In this document: one piece after another, positions 39,356 to 48,592 of the stretch
How the letters are laid out: every line of letters begins with the position of its first letter
Position numbering within the stretch: the first letter of the stretch is position 1
Assembly (NCBI RefSeq): GCF_001613935.1
Contig: NZ_LQCI01000002.1
Coordinates: forward strand, 310,001-374,000
Reading direction: 5' to 3'
Source of the DNA: Amycolatopsis regifaucium
Lineage (GTDB): Bacteria; Actinomycetota; Actinomycetes; Mycobacteriales; Pseudonocardiaceae
DNA length: 64,000 bases
The notes under the pieces: generated by a model
What the model saw: the letters and a program-made list of their open reading frames with translations, nothing else
What the model was told of the DNA's origin: nothing
The model's database searches: none
Position numbers and translations under genes: made by a program

Positions 39356-40923
39356 GCCGCGAACTCCTCCCCACCGCCGACGGCAAGCGGATCCGCGCCG
39401 TCCTCGGCGAACTGCTCCGGACCTCGAAGGCGCGTGCCGTCGGCGCGCTCGCGATGCTCGTCGGCGCGACCGCGATCGGGCTGCTCACCGCTCCCCTGCT
39501 CGGCCATGTCGTCGATCTCGTCATCGGGAAACGACCGGCCACCGAACTGACGACGCCGGTGGTGGCGCTGGTACTGGTCGCCGTCGCACAGGCGATCGCG
39601 ACGGCGCTGGGCGTCTCGCTGACCGCGCGGCTCGGCGAAACCCTGCTGGCGGAACTGCGGGAGCGGTTCGTGGACCGCGCCTTGAGCCTTCCGCTGGAGC
39701 AGGTCGAACGCGCGGGCTCCGGCGACCTGACCGCCCGGGTCACCAACGACGTCACGGTGGTGGCGAGGGCGGTCCGCGAGGCCTTGCCCGAACTGGGCCG
39801 TTCGGTACTGACCATCGTCCTGACCCTCGGCGCGCTCGCCGTCCTCGACTGGCGGTTCCTTCTGGCGGCGCTGCTGGCGACACCGATCCAGCTGCACACC
39901 GTGCGCTGGTACGTCCGCAACGCCGTCCCCTTGTACGCGAAGCAGCGGATCGCGACGGGTTCCCAGCAGCAGCAACTGCTCGACACGATCGGCGGCGCGA
40001 AAACCGTCCGCGCGTTCCGCCTCGCCGACGCCCACGTGGAGCGCGTCCGGCAGCGCTCCGAGGGCGCGATGGAACTCATGCTGCGCGGCGTCCGGCTGAT
40101 GACGAAGTTCTTCGCCAGGCTCAACCTCGCCGAGTTCGTCGGCCTTTCCGCCGTGCTCGCGGCCGGTTTCCTCCTGGTGGGCGACAACGCCGTGACCATC
40201 GGCGCGGCGACCGCGGCGGCGTTGTACTTCCACAGCCTGTTCGGTCCGATCAACACCGCGCTGGCGCTGGTGGACGACGCGCAGGCGGCCGCGGCGAGCC
40301 TCGCCCGGCTGGTCGGGGTCGCCGACCTCCCCGCCCCCCACGAGCCCCAGCGGCCCGCGAAACCCCTTGACGCCTCGGTGAAAGTGGCCGGGATCTCGCA
40401 CTCCTATGTGGACGGACACCCGGTACTGCGCGACGTCGACCTGAGTCTCGCTCCCGGCGAACGGGTCGCGCTGGTCGGCGCGAGCGGCGCCGGGAAGACG
40501 ACGCTGGCCAAGCTGATCGCCGGGATCCACACCCCGGCCGCCGGCACGGTCTCCGTCGGCGGGGTGCCGCTCGACGAACTCGGACCGTCCGCCACCCGGC
40601 AGGCGGTGGCGCTGATCAGCCAGGAGGTGCACGTCTTCGCCGGTTCGCTGGCCGACGACCTCCGGCTCGCCTCTCCCGGCGCGTCCGACGCGGATTTGCT
40701 GGCGGCACTGGACAAAGTCGGCGCACGGGGGTGGGCGGAGGCGCTGAGCGAGGGTCTCGCGACCGTGGTCGGTGAAGGCGGGCATCAGCTGACGGTCACC
40801 CAATCCCAGCAGCTGGCGCTGGCCAGGCTGGTCCTCGCGGATCCGCCCATCGCGATCCTCGACGAGGCCACCGCCGAAGCCGGGCCGTCTCGTCCGCGTC
40901 GGCGAAGGAACCGATGTCGGTGA
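39352..40923 (+). pseudogene. ABC exporter half-transporter, 3' end lost at a deletion junction
   Basis: The open frame encodes 523 residues and starts at ATG 39352, overlapping the previous stop. Membrane domain and Walker A (VALVGASGAGKTTLAKLIAG) are intact. The signature reads LTVTQSQQLALAR, and Walker B IAILDEATAE is present. Immediately afterwards the protein becomes GPSRPRRRRNRCR and stops. The D-loop, H-loop and about 60 C-terminal residues are missing. The replaced sequence is antisense to the end of the convergent barrel-protein gene, so a deletion seems to have fused the two 3' ends near 40880. Activity is doubtful. Confidence 0.75.
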
Positions 40924-42628
40924 ATGTGCCGTCCTCGCTACGGAGTTTCACCAGCTCGGCCCGCAGCCGAACCGCGAGGTCGGCCGACTTCGCGAACTCG
41001 GCGACGAGCACGAGCTTCGCGAGCGGTTCGGCGTAGGAAGCCCCGCCCTGTTCATACGGCGCGCCGTGCGCGTAGGCCTGCACGGCTTCCGGCGCGAGCA
41101 GGAATTGAGACGCGCGAGCGACCGCGTCCGGCTGCTCGTCCAGTGCCCGCAACGCGAGTACGAGATCCGCGGTGGCGTCGTAATCGACGTAGGTCTTGCC
41201 GTCCTCGGCGACCTCGACGTGGTCGCCGGTCAAATGGTTCGCCAGGTAGGCGCCCAGCCGGGCGGCGGGCGTCGCCCGGGACGGCGAGACCATCGCGCCT
41301 GGCGCCGCCTTCAGGACGGTGGTCTTCCTCGGTGCCGACGTGCTGTTCTTGTGCGCGCGTGGAGGTTTCGGCTTGGCCATCGGCGGCGTGACGGTGACCG
41401 TGGCCGGTTCCGCCACGCTGCTCGCGGGCGGCGGCCCGGCACCCTTCGCGAGCGCGTAGAACCCGGTCTGCGCCAGCCCCAGCGAAGCCTGGGCGCCGGA
41501 GCGGATCCACGTGTCGAGCCCGCTGATCCCGTTGGCGCGCGCGGCTTCGTAAGCCGCCGGGTCGTAAGCGATCGCGCCGAGTTCGCCCGCGAGCCGGGTG
41601 CCCGAGTCGGCCGCGGCGGTCGCCTGCGCGGATTTGAGGAAACGCACCCCGCGGTCCACCGCCGCGTCCGCGCCGCCGACGTCGGCGAGCGCTTGGACGA
41701 TCAGGCCGGTGCTGTTGGTGTTCGGGGCTTCGGTGCCGACACCGCCACCCCAGCCGCCGCCCGCGCTTTGGTGCGCGGTGATCCAGGAGACGGTTTTGGC
41801 GATCGGCCCGTCGAGCCCTGCCGCACCCGCCTTCCGCGCGGCCACCAGTGCCGACAGCGCGAGCCCGGTGGCGTCGCCGTCCGGCGCGGACTGGTCGAAC
41901 GGCTTGCCCTCGTCACAGGTCGAGATCTTGAAGCCGCCCGGCTTGACGTGGTCGCCGGTCTCGGTCGTTTTGACTTCGCCGAAGAAAACGCGGAAGTAAC
42001 CCTCGGAACACTGCTGGGTCAGCAGTTTGTCGATGGCGAGCCGATCGTTCTCGCCCGCGGCCGCGAGCCCGATGACACCGAGCGCCTGCGCGAACATGTT
42101 GGCGTTGTTGGTCACGGCGTCGGCGAGCTCGGGGTTTTTCGAATAGTCGCTGACCCGGCCCTTGTCCGGCCCCTCCCGCATGATCGCGGCCTTGGTCTCG
42201 GCGACCATGTCGTGGCCGTCGAAGTTTCGCGGGTCACGGCCGGAGATTTGGGCGGCGACCAGCGTTTTCGCCACCGCACCGCCGACGATGACCGCGTCGT
42301 ACCCGGCACCGGGGACCAAACCGTCCCAGGTGAAGAAGTCGGTGGCGTGCCCTTGGTCGTCGAGGAACTTCACGATCGGTTCGGCGCGCGCCCCTTCGCC
42401 CGACGCGTACATCGCGAACAGCACGTCGAGCATCAGCCCGTGGTCGGGCAAGGCGCCGCCGTTGGGATCGTCCAGGGCGCCGTCCGGCTTCAGTTTCGTC
42501 GCGAGCCAGCGGGAATTCGCTTGCGCCGCATCGCGGTCGCTCGCGGCCGTCGCCGTGCCCGTGAGCAGCGCGGCGACCAGGCCTGCGCTGACGGCGAACG
42601 ACAAGGCGGCCAGATATCCGCGGCGCAT
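40796..42628 (-). CDS. Secreted prenyltransferase-like alpha/alpha-barrel protein, C-terminus altered
   Basis: The frame encodes 610 residues. ATG at 42628 follows AAAGGAGGA; a signal peptide ends near ATAA. Repeated helical-hairpin motifs (SAGGGWGGGVGTEAPNTNST; VDRGVRFLKSAQATAAADS) mark two alpha/alpha-barrel regions joined by a Pro/Thr/Lys linker. The fold is that of squalene cyclases and of cobalamin carriers (transcobalamin, intrinsic factor). The true protein ends at about SFADADETA; the remaining Arg/Pro-rich tail is antisense to the ABC gene, consistent with a deletion. A riboswitch-controlled paralog lies upstream, so a B12-related role is suggested. Confidence 0.75.
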   Translation of the reverse strand: MRRGYLAALSFAVSAGLVAALLTGTATAASDRDAAQANSRWLATKLKPDGALDDPNGGALPDHGLMLDVLFAMYASGEGARAEPIVKFLDDQGHATDFFTWDGLVPGAGYDAVIVGGAVAKTLVAAQISGRDPRNFDGHDMVAETKAAIMREGPDKGRVSDYSKNPELADAVTNNANMFAQALGVIGLAAAGENDRLAIDKLLTQQCSEGYFRVFFGEVKTTETGDHVKPGGFKISTCDEGKPFDQSAPDGDATGLALSALVAARKAGAAGLDGPIAKTVSWITAHQSAGGGWGGGVGTEAPNTNSTGLIVQALADVGGADAAVDRGVRFLKSAQATAAADSGTRLAGELGAIAYDPAAYEAARANGISGLDTWIRSGAQASLGLAQTGFYALAKGAGPPPASSVAEPATVTVTPPMAKPKPPRAHKNSTSAPRKTTVLKAAPGAMVSPSRATPAARLGAYLANHLTGDHVEVAEDGKTYVDYDATADLVLALRALDEQPDAVARASQFLLAPEAVQAYAHGAPYEQGGASYAEPLAKLVLVAEFAKSADLAVRLRAELVKLRSEDGTFTDIGSFADADETARLRRWPRRGSRWADPRGPAWPAPAAGIG

Positions 42629-42954
42629 GTACTCCTCCTTTGCGGGCACGAAGGAGGACAGGCGCGGGCGCCGCGGTCACCCCTGTTTATCGCGACAGTG
42701 GTTCGGACTTCTGGTCGTTCGTCCGCCCGTTCGGTATCCCGGCTCGCCCCGGTGAAAGGGCCCACGGTTGCGCGACAGCGCCGGATTTCGACCGGCTTCC
42801 CCGTCACGGGCGGCGGTGTTGAGTTGTCGAGCCAGCCGAGGTTAACACCCGATCACTTGCGACAGGCACCGCTGACCAGGTCGTTGCCAGGATCACATCG
42901 CCGCTCGCGCCCGGCGGTACCGCGGCACCCGGCGGGGATGAGACTCTTCGGATC
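42629..42954. other. Divergent intergenic region before the riboswitch
   Basis: About 330 bp between the two barrel-protein genes with no convincing open frame. It should contain the leftward promoter of the 40796-42628 gene and the rightward promoter of the riboswitch transcript. I see no second cobalamin element on the minus strand. Confidence 0.5.
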
Positions 42955-43062
42955 GTCCGATTCAGCGCGGTCGTGGGGGAAGTCCGGTGAGAGTCCGGCG
43001 CTGTCCCGCAACGGTATGCCCTTCCGGCGAGCCCGGTCACCCACGTCGCGCGGTGTCACCAC
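42955..43062 (+). promoter_or_regulatory. Cobalamin riboswitch
   Basis: The conserved core reads GAAGTCCGGTGAGAGTCCGG then CGCTGTCCCGCAACGGTA (about 42979-43016), followed by the B12-box-like GAGCCCGGTCACCCACGTCG (43029-43048). These elements occur in the order expected of the adenosylcobalamin/cobalamin aptamer. It lies 36-140 bp upstream of the secreted barrel-protein gene at 43098, so coenzyme B12 should repress that gene. Outer boundaries are approximate. Confidence 0.9.
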
Positions 43063-43097
43063 CGACTCCTGTCGTGGAAATGCGGGAAAGGGTTCTC

Positions 43098-44111
43098 ATG
43101 AGACGTTTGGTCCTCGCCGTCGCCATGCTGTGCGGCATCGGGCTGGTCGCCGCTCCGGCGGCGGCCGCGGTCACCCCGGACAAGGCGGATGCCGCCGCGG
43201 GCTGGCTCGCCAGGCAGCTGATCGACGGGGAACGGTTCGAAGCCGACTTCGGCGGCCAGAAGTTCCCCGACCAGGGCTTGACGATCGACGCCGTCTTCGC
43301 GTTCGCCGCCGCCGGGGTTTCGGACACGAACGCGGGCAAGGCGATCGCGTGGCTGGCGAAGCCGGAGATCACCGCCGGCTACGTCGGAAGCGGCAACGAG
43401 GCGTACGCGGGCGCGCACGCCAAACTGATGCTCGCCGCGCAGATCCGGGGCTCGAACCCGTCGTCGTTCGGCGGCGTCGACTTGACGGCCGGCCTGCTCT
43501 CGCTGCTCACGCCGTCCGGCCGGTTCTCCGACCGGACCGAATTCGGCGACTACTCCAACGCGCTTTCGCAGTCGCTCGCGCTGCTCGCGCTCGACCGCAC
43601 CCCCGGCGGTGCTCCCGCGTCCGCCGTCACCTTCCTCGCGGGCGCGCAATGCGCGGACGGCGGCTTCCCGCAGAACTTCGGCGAGGCGACGTGCACGAGC
43701 GACGTCGACGCGACCGCGACGGCCGTCCAGGCGTTGCGTGCCACCGGTGACGCGGTGAACGCCGCCGAAGGCACCGCGTGGCTGGTCACCAAGCAGCACA
43801 CGAACGGCGGTTTCGGCTTCGGCACCAACCCGCCCAACGCCAACAGCACCGGCCTCGCCGCCCAAGCACTGGCCGGGCACCGTCCCGCCGCCGCGGCCAG
43901 GGCCCGCGCATTCCTGCGTTCGCTGCAGACCGGCTGCGCCGGTGCGGCGGCGGACCGCGGCGCGATCGCCTACGACGCCACCGGCCTGAACCCGTCGACC
44001 GCCCCGCGCGCGACCGCCCAGGCGATCCTCGGTTTGGCGAGGGTTCCGTTGAGCGACCTGCACGGCGGTGGCCGTCCGCAGGCACCGGTGCTCTCGTGCC
44101 CCCGCGTTTAG
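43098..44111 (+). CDS. Riboswitch-controlled secreted alpha/alpha-barrel protein, transcobalamin-like
   Basis: A 337-residue exported protein; ATG at 43098 follows GAAAGGG. The signal peptide ends near AAAAA-V. The mature part is a series of helical-hairpin repeats (VDATATAVQALRATGDAVNA; TKQHTNGGFGFGTNPPNANS; LRSLQTGCAGAAADRGAIAY), the alpha/alpha-barrel arrangement shared by squalene cyclases and B12 carriers. Five Cys in the mature part allow disulfides. Control by the cobalamin riboswitch and homology to the larger neighbour suggest extracellular capture or delivery of cobalamin. Confidence 0.82.
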   Translation: MRRLVLAVAMLCGIGLVAAPAAAAVTPDKADAAAGWLARQLIDGERFEADFGGQKFPDQGLTIDAVFAFAAAGVSDTNAGKAIAWLAKPEITAGYVGSGNEAYAGAHAKLMLAAQIRGSNPSSFGGVDLTAGLLSLLTPSGRFSDRTEFGDYSNALSQSLALLALDRTPGGAPASAVTFLAGAQCADGGFPQNFGEATCTSDVDATATAVQALRATGDAVNAAEGTAWLVTKQHTNGGFGFGTNPPNANSTGLAAQALAGHRPAAAARARAFLRSLQTGCAGAAADRGAIAYDATGLNPSTAPRATAQAILGLARVPLSDLHGGGRPQAPVLSCPRV

Positions 44112-44137
44112 TCCTCTGAATGCGGTGAGCCGTCGTG

Positions 44138-44447
44138 GTCGTGAGTGGCGATTCGGGTTCGAGCGAAGCCTCTCTTAGGTACCTACTCGTCATCTGCGGT
44201 CTTGCTCGCGTGAAGTACATGATGGCCCCCTTCCTTGCGCTAGGCGCAAGGAAGGGGGCCATCATGTACTGGGGAAGGTGTGAAGGTGCTGCTATTGAGG
44301 CTGGTGGTGGCTTCCGGGCCCGGGTGAGGGGAACTTTGAGCGGCTCTAAGTCCCCCAAAGAGTCCTTCACGGCCAGGCGGCTACCGGGTTCACCCGCGGT
44401 AGGTACCTGAAACACTCTTGGTTAGAACCCGAATCGCCACTCACGAC
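44138..44447. repeat. MITE-like element with inverted termini
   Basis: The ends 44138-44159 and 44426-44447 are perfect 22-bp inverted copies of the dispersed repeat also seen at 1588-1609. Similarity extends inward to a shared AGGTACCTAC about 20 bp further on each side. No transposase fits inside 310 bp, and I see no clear target duplication. It could be a small non-autonomous element or a composite intergenic repeat. Confidence 0.6.
44214..44270. repeat. Perfect 27-bp hairpin
   Basis: The arms 44214-44240 and 44244-44270 are exact reverse complements around the loop TAG, centred on GGCCCCCTTCCTTGCGC. There is no flanking T-run. It lies inside the inverted-repeat element and may also end transcription of the barrel-protein gene. 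Confidence 0.75.
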
Positions 44448-44462
44448 GCGTCAGGGTGGGAG

Positions 44463-46847
44463 TCACGCGTCGGTGACCCGGCGCGCGAGTTCCACGCGTG
44501 AGCGCACGCCCAGCGCGGTGAAGATGTTGCGCAGGTGGTGATCCACGGTCCGGTGGCTGATCACCAGCCGCCGCGCGATCTCCTTGTTCGTCTCCCCCGC
44601 CGCGACCAACCGGGTGATGGCGTCCTGCTGCGGGGTGAGCCCGGCGAGGGACCGGTGCGGCACGTCCACGGTCTCGCCGGTCGCCCGGAGCCCGGCGCGG
44701 GCCCGTTCGGCGAACCGGGTCGCGCCGACGCTTTCGAAGCCGCGCAAGGCATCGCGGAGCTGATCTCGGGCGTCCCGGGTCCGCCGGTGCCTGCGCAGCG
44801 ACGTGGCGTACGCGAAGCGGGTCCTGGCGAGTTCCACCGCACCACCCGCCCGGCGGTGCGCCTCGATGGCCAGCCGGAAGTGCTGTTCGCTCACGGCGGG
44901 GTCCGTCGCGGTCAGCGCGTGACAGCGGTGGCTCAGCGCGAGCCAGCAGGGTTCCGCGCCGGCCGATGTCCACCGGTCGAACACCTCCAGCGCCGCCCGC
45001 GCGCGTTCGGGTCGCTCGGCGAGCACGGCCGCCTCGACCAGTTGAGGGGTGGCGAGCACCCGGATCACCGGCTGGTCGCCGGAAACACCCGACGCCAGGT
45101 CTTCGAGCCTGCTCAGCGCGTCGTCCGGCCGGTCGTCCGCCAGGTCGAGGCAGGCGTTCGCCCACGCGGCGACGGCGGCGGGCCTGCCGAGCCCGCGTTC
45201 GGCGATCCCCTCGGTCGCCTCGTCCAGTTCGGGGGCCCGTTCCCCCAGGAGCGCGGCGGCGAGCCCGAGCAGGGTGAGGTGCTCCATCCGCAGGTTGTGG
45301 GGCGCGAGCAGGCCCTCGCGGGAGGCCGCCCGCGCGCACGGGATGCGGTCGAGCGCGATGGCCGAAAGCGAGAGGTAGATCAGCGCCCACGGCAGTTCCG
45401 CGTGGCGCCTGCCGAGCCTCGCGCGGCTCACGGCCGCCGCCGCGTACTCGTGGGCCCGTTCGGCGTGCCCACGGGCGAAGGCGGCCTCGGCGGCCCAGAC
45501 GGCTCCGGCGACGTCGTCGTCGGCCATCCCGCGCCGGACGGCGTCCTCCAACGGCTCGACGGCGTCGTCGTGACGGCCGGCGTAGACCGAAGTGAGACCA
45601 CTGAAATGCGAGAAGGCCAGCCCCTCTCCGGCGGGGACTGTCCGCGCCAGTCCCCGGTACCCGCTCAGGTCGCCGCCCAGCCGCCGTGCCTCGCCCGCCA
45701 GCAGGAGTGCCTCGGCCGGATCGGGCAGCAGTTCCGCCGCCGTGCCCAGTTCGTGGGTGGCGACCGCGGGATCACCGTCGCGCAGTTCGATCTCCCCGTG
45801 CAGCAACGCCACCGCGCCCGGTTCGGCGTCGACTCGCGACAGCAACAGCCGCGCCCAGCCCGGCCTGCCCGCCTGCCAAGCGGCGTCGGCGGCGGCCAGC
45901 AGCCTGGTCGCCCGCACGCCGGGGTCGGCGGTCAAGGCGGCGGCGCGTTCGAGCTGACGCGCCGAGGCGGCGTGATCCGCCGCGGGTGCGGCGGCGAGCG
46001 CGTCGGCCAGCGGCACCGACGGCGCGGCGGTCGCCATCGCGCGGTGCCAGAGCACCTCCGGCCCTTCGCCGTCGGAAGCCAGCCGCGCGTGCGCCGCCCG
46101 CCGATCCGCCGGTGACGCCGCCGCGGCCCACGTCGCTTGAGTCACCTTGCTCGCCGAAGAATCCAGGAAACCGGCGAGGCACCGGACGCGTTCGCCGGTC
46201 GGCATCGCGTCCAGGCGAGCCGCGCAGCCCGCCAACCGCTCCCGCAGGACCGGCGACACCGGCTCCCGTCCCGCGGCCTGCGCCGGGGTGAGCTGCGCCG
46301 CCAGCGCGACCAGGTCCGCCGGATTTCCGCCGCCCAGTTCGACCAGCTGCGGTCGTACCCCGGCGGGCACCCCTCGGTCGCGCAGCAGCAGATCCGCCGC
46401 CTTGTCGGTCAGCGGAGCCAGTTCCACGCACTCGAACTCGTCGGATCCGGACCGCGACGCGAGCACCATCCCGACCGAGGAGCCGGCCAGCCTCCGAGCC
46501 GCGAAACCCAACGCCGCCAGGGACTCCGCGTCGACCCATTGCGCGTCGTCCACCCAGCAGATCGCCGGTTCCGGGAGTTCGCTCAGCCGCCGATGCGCTT
46601 CCTCACCGCCCGAGACCGCGGCGCCGAACAGGCGGTGCAGTGCCCCGAACGGCAGCGCGCGCTCGGCTCGTATGCCCCGCACGCCGAGCAGGCGGATGCC
46701 GGACGCGCCGCGCAGCTCGGTGAGCAGCGCCGACTTGCCGAGGCCTTCCGCGCCGCGGACCAGTACGGCCTGCCCGGCGACCGACCGCAGCCCGCCGAAG
46801 AGATCGTCCCTGCCCCGCAGCGGGTACACGACGTCCCGGACAGGCAT
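44463..46847 (-). CDS. Large LuxR-family (LAL-type) regulator
   Basis: A 794-residue STAND-type regulator. The N-terminal ATPase has Walker A RGAEGLGKSALL (about 31-42) and Walker B-like AICWVDDAQW. A long helical-repeat region follows, and the C-terminal LuxR helix-turn-helix is LTPQQDAITRLVAAGETNKE ... SHRTVDHHLRNIFTALGV. Such proteins are ATP- and ligand-dependent activators, often of secondary metabolism or carbon use. ATG at 46847 follows GAGGAGG. The target is unknown. Confidence 0.9.
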   Translation of the reverse strand: MPVRDVVYPLRGRDDLFGGLRSVAGQAVLVRGAEGLGKSALLTELRGASGIRLLGVRGIRAERALPFGALHRLFGAAVSGGEEAHRRLSELPEPAICWVDDAQWVDAESLAALGFAARRLAGSSVGMVLASRSGSDEFECVELAPLTDKAADLLLRDRGVPAGVRPQLVELGGGNPADLVALAAQLTPAQAAGREPVSPVLRERLAGCAARLDAMPTGERVRCLAGFLDSSASKVTQATWAAAASPADRRAAHARLASDGEGPEVLWHRAMATAAPSVPLADALAAAPAADHAASARQLERAAALTADPGVRATRLLAAADAAWQAGRPGWARLLLSRVDAEPGAVALLHGEIELRDGDPAVATHELGTAAELLPDPAEALLLAGEARRLGGDLSGYRGLARTVPAGEGLAFSHFSGLTSVYAGRHDDAVEPLEDAVRRGMADDDVAGAVWAAEAAFARGHAERAHEYAAAAVSRARLGRRHAELPWALIYLSLSAIALDRIPCARAASREGLLAPHNLRMEHLTLLGLAAALLGERAPELDEATEGIAERGLGRPAAVAAWANACLDLADDRPDDALSRLEDLASGVSGDQPVIRVLATPQLVEAAVLAERPERARAALEVFDRWTSAGAEPCWLALSHRCHALTATDPAVSEQHFRLAIEAHRRAGGAVELARTRFAYATSLRRHRRTRDARDQLRDALRGFESVGATRFAERARAGLRATGETVDVPHRSLAGLTPQQDAITRLVAAGETNKEIARRLVISHRTVDHHLRNIFTALGVRSRVELARRVTDA

Positions 46848-46873
46848 CGGCGCCTCCTCGAAATCCCCTTCGA

Positions 46874-46898
46874 TGAAACACCAGGCGCAAGTGTTTCA
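46874..46898. promoter_or_regulatory. TGAAACAC dyad (TetR-type operator candidate)
   Basis: TGAAACAC (46874-46881) and GTGTTTCA (46891-46898) are perfect inverted arms nine bases apart, 26 bp upstream of the LuxR-type gene. A third half-site TGTTTCAC is at 46919-46926. The neighbouring QsdR-like TetR protein is the obvious candidate ligand. Confidence 0.6.
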
Positions 46899-46922
46899 CA
46901 AGCCCTCCGCGCAGGTCCTGTT

Positions 46923-47519
46923 TCACGGGGTCCTGCTCGGCACCCGTCCTTCCACCAGTGCGCCGAGCAGCGTCGACGCCGCGTCGAGATCGGGTGTCCG
47001 TGACGCGAGGACGTCCGAATACAGGAACGCCTCCCCCAGCCGCACGATCGCGTAGCAGAGGCTGTCCAGGCTGACCGCGGGCACGAATCCGCCGTCGTCG
47101 ACGTCGCGGCGCAGCAGGTCGACGTGCGCCGCGATCACCCTCGGCTGGACCCGTCCGTCCGGGTCGGTGAGCAGCCGGATGGCGAGCACCGGCTCGTCGT
47201 CGAGGAAACGCCGGAACCCGGCGCTCGCCGCCAGTGCCGACCGGTAGTCGCGCATGATCGCGAGACACCGCAGTTCACCCGCCGCATTGCGCACCACGTC
47301 GCCCTCTTCGCGCTCCCAGGTGCGCACGGCGGCGGTCAGGGTGCGCTCGGACAGGTAGTAGAGGGCATCACCCAGCAGGTCTTCCCGGTTGCCGACGCGA
47401 CGGAACAGGGTGCTGCGCGAGATGCCAAGGTCTTGGGCGAAAGCGGAGGTGTCGACGCGGATTCCGCGGTCGATCCACCGGGCCGCCGTACGGACTATGT
47501 CCTCGGCTGAGGGATTCAC
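46923..47519 (-). CDS. TetR-family regulator, QsdR type
   Basis: A 198-residue regulator. GTG at 47519 gives [20 protein letters not shown]; there is no clear Shine-Dalgarno sequence, and a leaderless message is possible. The helix-turn-helix region is [20 protein letters not shown]. The remainder matches the QsdR-like branch, known in Rhodococcus to sense quorum-related lactones. It precedes the LuxR-type gene on the same strand and is divergent from the polyester hydrolase gene, so it may regulate either. Confidence 0.85.
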   Translation of the reverse strand: MNPSAEDIVRTAARWIDRGIRVDTSAFAQDLGISRSTLFRRVGNREDLLGDALYYLSERTLTAAVRTWEREEGDVVRNAAGELRCLAIMRDYRSALAASAGFRRFLDDEPVLAIRLLTDPDGRVQPRVIAAHVDLLRRDVDDGGFVPAVSLDSLCYAIVRLGEAFLYSDVLASRTPDLDAASTLLGALVEGRVPSRTP

Positions 47520-47659
47520 GATCGCCGATCGTACGGGCGGTGAGCCCGGCGGGCGTGGCCGCGGACGAAGACTGGCGATTTCGCCGATGCAGCCCCCGGT
47601 GTCCGTTTGCCACAGTCCATCACCACGGACTGTGTTCATTGGCGAACGGAGAGGGCACT

Positions 47660-48517
47660 ATGCGTAGTACGACCCGGATCCTTTGTGGACTGGCGACGGT
47701 CGCCGCGCTCGCTATCGCTCCAACGGCACACGCGGCCGACAACCCCTACGAACGGGGGCCGGACCCGACGGAAAGCAGTATCGAAGCCTCCCGTGGCTCG
47801 TTCGCGGTGTCCGAGGTGTCGGTGTCCCGCGTTTCCGTCACCGGGTTCGGCGGCGGCACCATCTACTATCCGACAAGCACCGCCCAGGGCACCTTCGGCG
47901 CTGTCGCCGTCTCGCCGGGCTACACCGCTACCCAGTCGAGCATCGCGTGGATCGGGCCGCGGCTGGCGTCGCAAGGTTTCGTCGTCTTCACCATCGACAC
48001 CAACACGATCTACGACCAGCCGGGGAGCCGCGGTGACCAGCTGCTGGCCGCACTGGACTACCTGACGCAGCGCAGCAGCGTCCGCTCCCGGATCGACACC
48101 ACCCGCCTCGCGGTGGCCGGGCACTCGATGGGCGGCGGCGGCTCGCTCGAGGCGGCGCAGGACCGGCCGTCGCTGCAGGCGGCCGTCCCGCTCGCGCCGT
48201 GGAACACGCAGAAGTCGTGGTCTTCGCTGCGGGTGCCGACGTTCATCATCGGCGGTGAAGCCGACAGCGTCGCACCGGTGGCCACGCATTCGATCCCGTT
48301 CTACACCAGCATTCCCGCCTCGGCGGAGAAGGCGTACATGGAACTGGACAACGCGAGCCACTTCTTCCCGAACACCTCGAACACCACCATGGCCAAATAC
48401 ACGATCTCCTGGCTGAAGCGGTTCGTGGACAACGACACCCGCTACGAGCAGTTCCTCTGCCCGGCGCCGGACGACCGCGCGATCAGCGACTACCGCGACA
48501 CCTGCCCGCACGCCTGA
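47660..48517 (+). CDS. Secreted cutinase/PET-hydrolase-type polyesterase
   Basis: A 285-residue exported alpha/beta hydrolase; ATG at 47660 follows GGAGAGG. The signal peptide ends at AHA-A26. Mature [19 protein letters not shown] and [12 protein letters not shown] match actinobacterial cutinases such as Thermobifida enzymes. The triad is Ser156 (GHSMGGGG), Asp202 (GGEADSVAP) and His234 (NASHFFP); the oxyanion Tyr lies in [10 protein letters not shown], and Cys267/Cys282 can form the family's C-terminal disulfide. It should hydrolyse cutin and synthetic polyesters. Amycolatopsis species are known polylactide degraders. Confidence 0.93.
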   Translation: MRSTTRILCGLATVAALAIAPTAHAADNPYERGPDPTESSIEASRGSFAVSEVSVSRVSVTGFGGGTIYYPTSTAQGTFGAVAVSPGYTATQSSIAWIGPRLASQGFVVFTIDTNTIYDQPGSRGDQLLAALDYLTQRSSVRSRIDTTRLAVAGHSMGGGGSLEAAQDRPSLQAAVPLAPWNTQKSWSSLRVPTFIIGGEADSVAPVATHSIPFYTSIPASAEKAYMELDNASHFFPNTSNTTMAKYTISWLKRFVDNDTRYEQFLCPAPDDRAISDYRDTCPHA

Positions 48518-48521
48518 ACCG

Positions 48522-48553
48522 TCAGGTCCCGGCGCGCTCGCGCCGGGACCTGA
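48522..48553. terminator. Perfect 13-bp hairpin after the polyesterase gene
   Basis: TCAGGTCCCGGCG (48522-48534) and CGCCGGGACCTGA (48541-48553) pair perfectly around a six-base loop, four bases beyond the polyesterase stop codon and before the ABC importer operon. Confidence 0.7.
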
Positions 48554-48592
48554 TCTCCATCCCCGTCCCCTTTCGCCGTTGGGAGCTCCTGC

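Larger units (their letters stand above)
44112..44462. other. Gap filled by an inverted-repeat element
   Basis: The gap between convergent genes holds a 310-bp element bounded by inverted 22-bp repeats, with an internal 27-bp hairpin. No protein-coding frame is convincing. Confidence 0.6.

Noticed and set aside
37395..40923. A siderophore biosynthesis cluster
   Set aside because: Permeases, exporter halves and iron boxes are present, but no NRPS, NIS synthetase or hydroxylase gene is in the window.
40796..44111. Terpene/squalene cyclases
   Set aside because: The repeats share the alpha/alpha-barrel fold, but both proteins carry secretion signals, lack a DxDD cyclase motif, and one is under a cobalamin riboswitch.
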